A stretch of 46,804 bases of DNA from Candidatus Jorgensenbacteria bacterium GW2011_GWB1_50_10 (lineage in GTDB: Bacteria; Patescibacteriota; Minisyncoccia; UBA6257; GWB1-50-10). Below, in pieces: positions 46,237 through 46,804 of the stretch (positions within the stretch are counted from its first letter, which is position 1; each line of letters starts with the position of its first letter). The DNA lies in the NCBI GenBank assembly GCA_001004105.1, contig LCQK01000003.1:1-46804 (forward strand), read 5' to 3'. The notes under the pieces are model-generated. The model was not told where the DNA came from. It saw nothing but the letters and a program-made list of their open reading frames with translations, and searched no databases. The translations under genes and the position numbers were made by a program.

Positions 46237-46469
46237 GTGGCTTAGGAACCCAGACCCAACTGAAAGGTCAGCGGATCAGCATCACCATTGACCTCATCTC
46301 CCTTGACGGCCGCCACTGGTACGAGGTGCGGGAGAACGAGGGTGGCGTGAAGATCCTCGGTCCGGCCGATCGGCTCAACGTCAACGACCTGATCGAGAAG
46401 GCCTTGATGGGCCACGGTGGTGGCGAAGGCGGCGGTGGTAGTGGCGGAAGCGTCAGCATGGCTGGCTGA
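46237..46469 (+). pseudogene. Small SD-led ORF with apparent -1 frameshift after two codons
   Basis: AGGAGG (46227-46232) is followed 4 nt later by GTG GCT and then TAG. Shifting back one base at that point opens a frame (46242-46469) encoding about 75 residues: LGTQTQLKGQRISITIDLIS..., WYEVRENEGGVKILG, DRLNVNDLIEKALMG and a Gly-rich end. The codon pattern (CTC, ATC, GAG, AAC) is clearly coding-like and GC-rich. So it is a small gene with a real frameshift, a sequencing error or recoding. No family is recognised. It is divergent from the 45106 gene. Confidence 0.5.
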
Positions 46470-46527
46470 GTAGAGCCGGTATCGGCACATTAGAATAGAT
46501 AGCGAAGCGAAAGGAGCGGAGCGAAGA

Positions 46528-46556
46528 GCCGCCGGACAAAGTGTTCGGCGGCTTTT
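46528..46556 (+). terminator. Hairpin terminator after the small ORF
   Basis: GCCGCCGGA and TTCGGCGGC form the stem, followed by TTTT. It lies just upstream of the next promoter. Confidence 0.65.
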
Positions 46557-46558
46557 GC

Positions 46559-46564
46559 TATATT
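46559..46564 (+). promoter_or_regulatory. Extended -10 promoter, leaderless start
   Basis: TGCTATATT ends 6 nt before ATG 46571, the same geometry as at 8435 and 29447. Confidence 0.55.
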
Positions 46565-46570
46565 GAGTTT

Positions 46571-46804
46571 ATGGAAATCGTTGTGGTTTTACACAATATC
46601 CGGAGCGTTTATAATGTCGGCTCCATTTTTCGGACGGCCGATGCCGCCGGCGTTAAAAAGATTTATCTCTGCGGCATTACGCCCGAGCCTAAGGATAGAT
46701 TGGGGAAGTGGCGCAAGGATTTTACGAAAGTTTCGCTCGGGGCGGAGAAATATGTGGCTTGGGAGAAGGCGGGTTCAACAAGCCGCGTTTTGGAGAAATT
46801 GAAA
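46571..46804 (+). CDS. SpoU/TrmH-family RNA 2'-O-methyltransferase (3' partial)
   Basis: This frame has no stop before the window end and is not in the ORF track; the listed ORF at 46563 is a shadow. The 78 visible residues read MEIVVVLHNIRSVYNVGSIF, then RTADAAGVKKIYLCGITP and KVSLGAEKYVAWE. NIRSxxNVGSIFRTADAxG is the SpoU motif 1 with the catalytic Arg. It would methylate ribose in tRNA or rRNA using SAM. Substrate is unknown because the C-terminal motifs lie outside the window. Confidence 0.9.
   Translation, partial: MEIVVVLHNIRSVYNVGSIFRTADAAGVKKIYLCGITPEPKDRLGKWRKDFTKVSLGAEKYVAWEKAGSTSRVLEKLK

Noticed and set aside
46242-46490. Minus-strand 82-aa ORF near the right end
   Set aside because: The plus strand shows coherent coding character and a Shine-Dalgarno; the minus ORF is its shadow.
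46563-46802. 79-aa ORF at the right edge
   Set aside because: It is out of frame with the clear SpoU motif that begins at ATG 46571 and runs off the window.

Overview
This window looks like a chromosomal segment of a Patescibacteria/CPR bacterium, most likely a Parcubacteria-type lineage. The signs are compact genes with many 1-16 nt overlaps, a large share of Ser/Thr-rich secreted or membrane-anchored surface proteins, a standard set of translation and division genes, a PilM-PilN type IV pilus fusion, and small dispersed palindromes that are also found in-frame inside genes. One of these encodes the DLPAGRQV peptide at the end of mnmA. The lineage call is inference from gene style and gene content; no 16S rRNA gene is present. 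I saw no tRNA, rRNA or CRISPR array.

Layout. 1-12.6 kb is a surface-protein block. It holds two large paralogous secreted repeat proteins (one cut by the left edge), a small membrane-anchored protein, then a dockerin protein and two cohesin-domain membrane proteins. A GIY-YIG nuclease gene sits between the dockerin gene and the first cohesin gene as a cassette with terminal inverted repeats. 12.6-17 kb is housekeeping: fmt, def, thpR, an S41 processing peptidase, rplI and rpmA. 17-31.4 kb is a second accessory and surface block: small membrane peptides, a cupredoxin-like protein without its copper ligands, a four-helix-bundle cassette, two phage-tail-fibre-like proteins flanking a HEPN-MNT toxin-antitoxin pair, DUF5666-like anchored proteins, a Y1/REP-type transposase, an HExxH lipoprotein, and pilus genes. 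31.4-37.9 kb is a dense housekeeping run: pth, lepB, hisS, HIT, rpsU, yqeY, ybeY, ftsA and ftsZ, with a 279-bp nested inverted-repeat element wedged between ftsA and ftsZ. 38-46.8 kb holds a PaaX/Cas2-like gene flanked by palindromes, a giant PLC-like/lamin-tail/PKD secreted protein, an mnmA carrying several in-frame repeat insertions, a coiled-coil protein of unknown function, a frameshifted small ORF, and the 5' part of a SpoU-type RNA methyltransferase.

How it fits together. The housekeeping genes cover translation initiation and protein maturation (fmt, def), ribosome components and tRNA supply (rplI, rpmA, rpsU, hisS, pth, mnmA, ybeY), export (lepB) and division (ftsA, ftsZ). The surface blocks encode likely cell-envelope adhesins and a possible cohesin/dockerin docking pair. 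The most unusual layer is the repeats: several families of palindromes with conserved architecture, single-gene cassettes bracketed by inverted repeats (GIY-YIG, four-helix bundle, PaaX-like, Y1 transposase), and repeats tolerated inside essential reading frames. Many genes also start 6-8 nt after an extended -10 box (TGnTATAAT), which suggests leaderless transcripts. A few GC-rich genes instead have strong Shine-Dalgarno sites, and two of these have hairpin-rich leaders.
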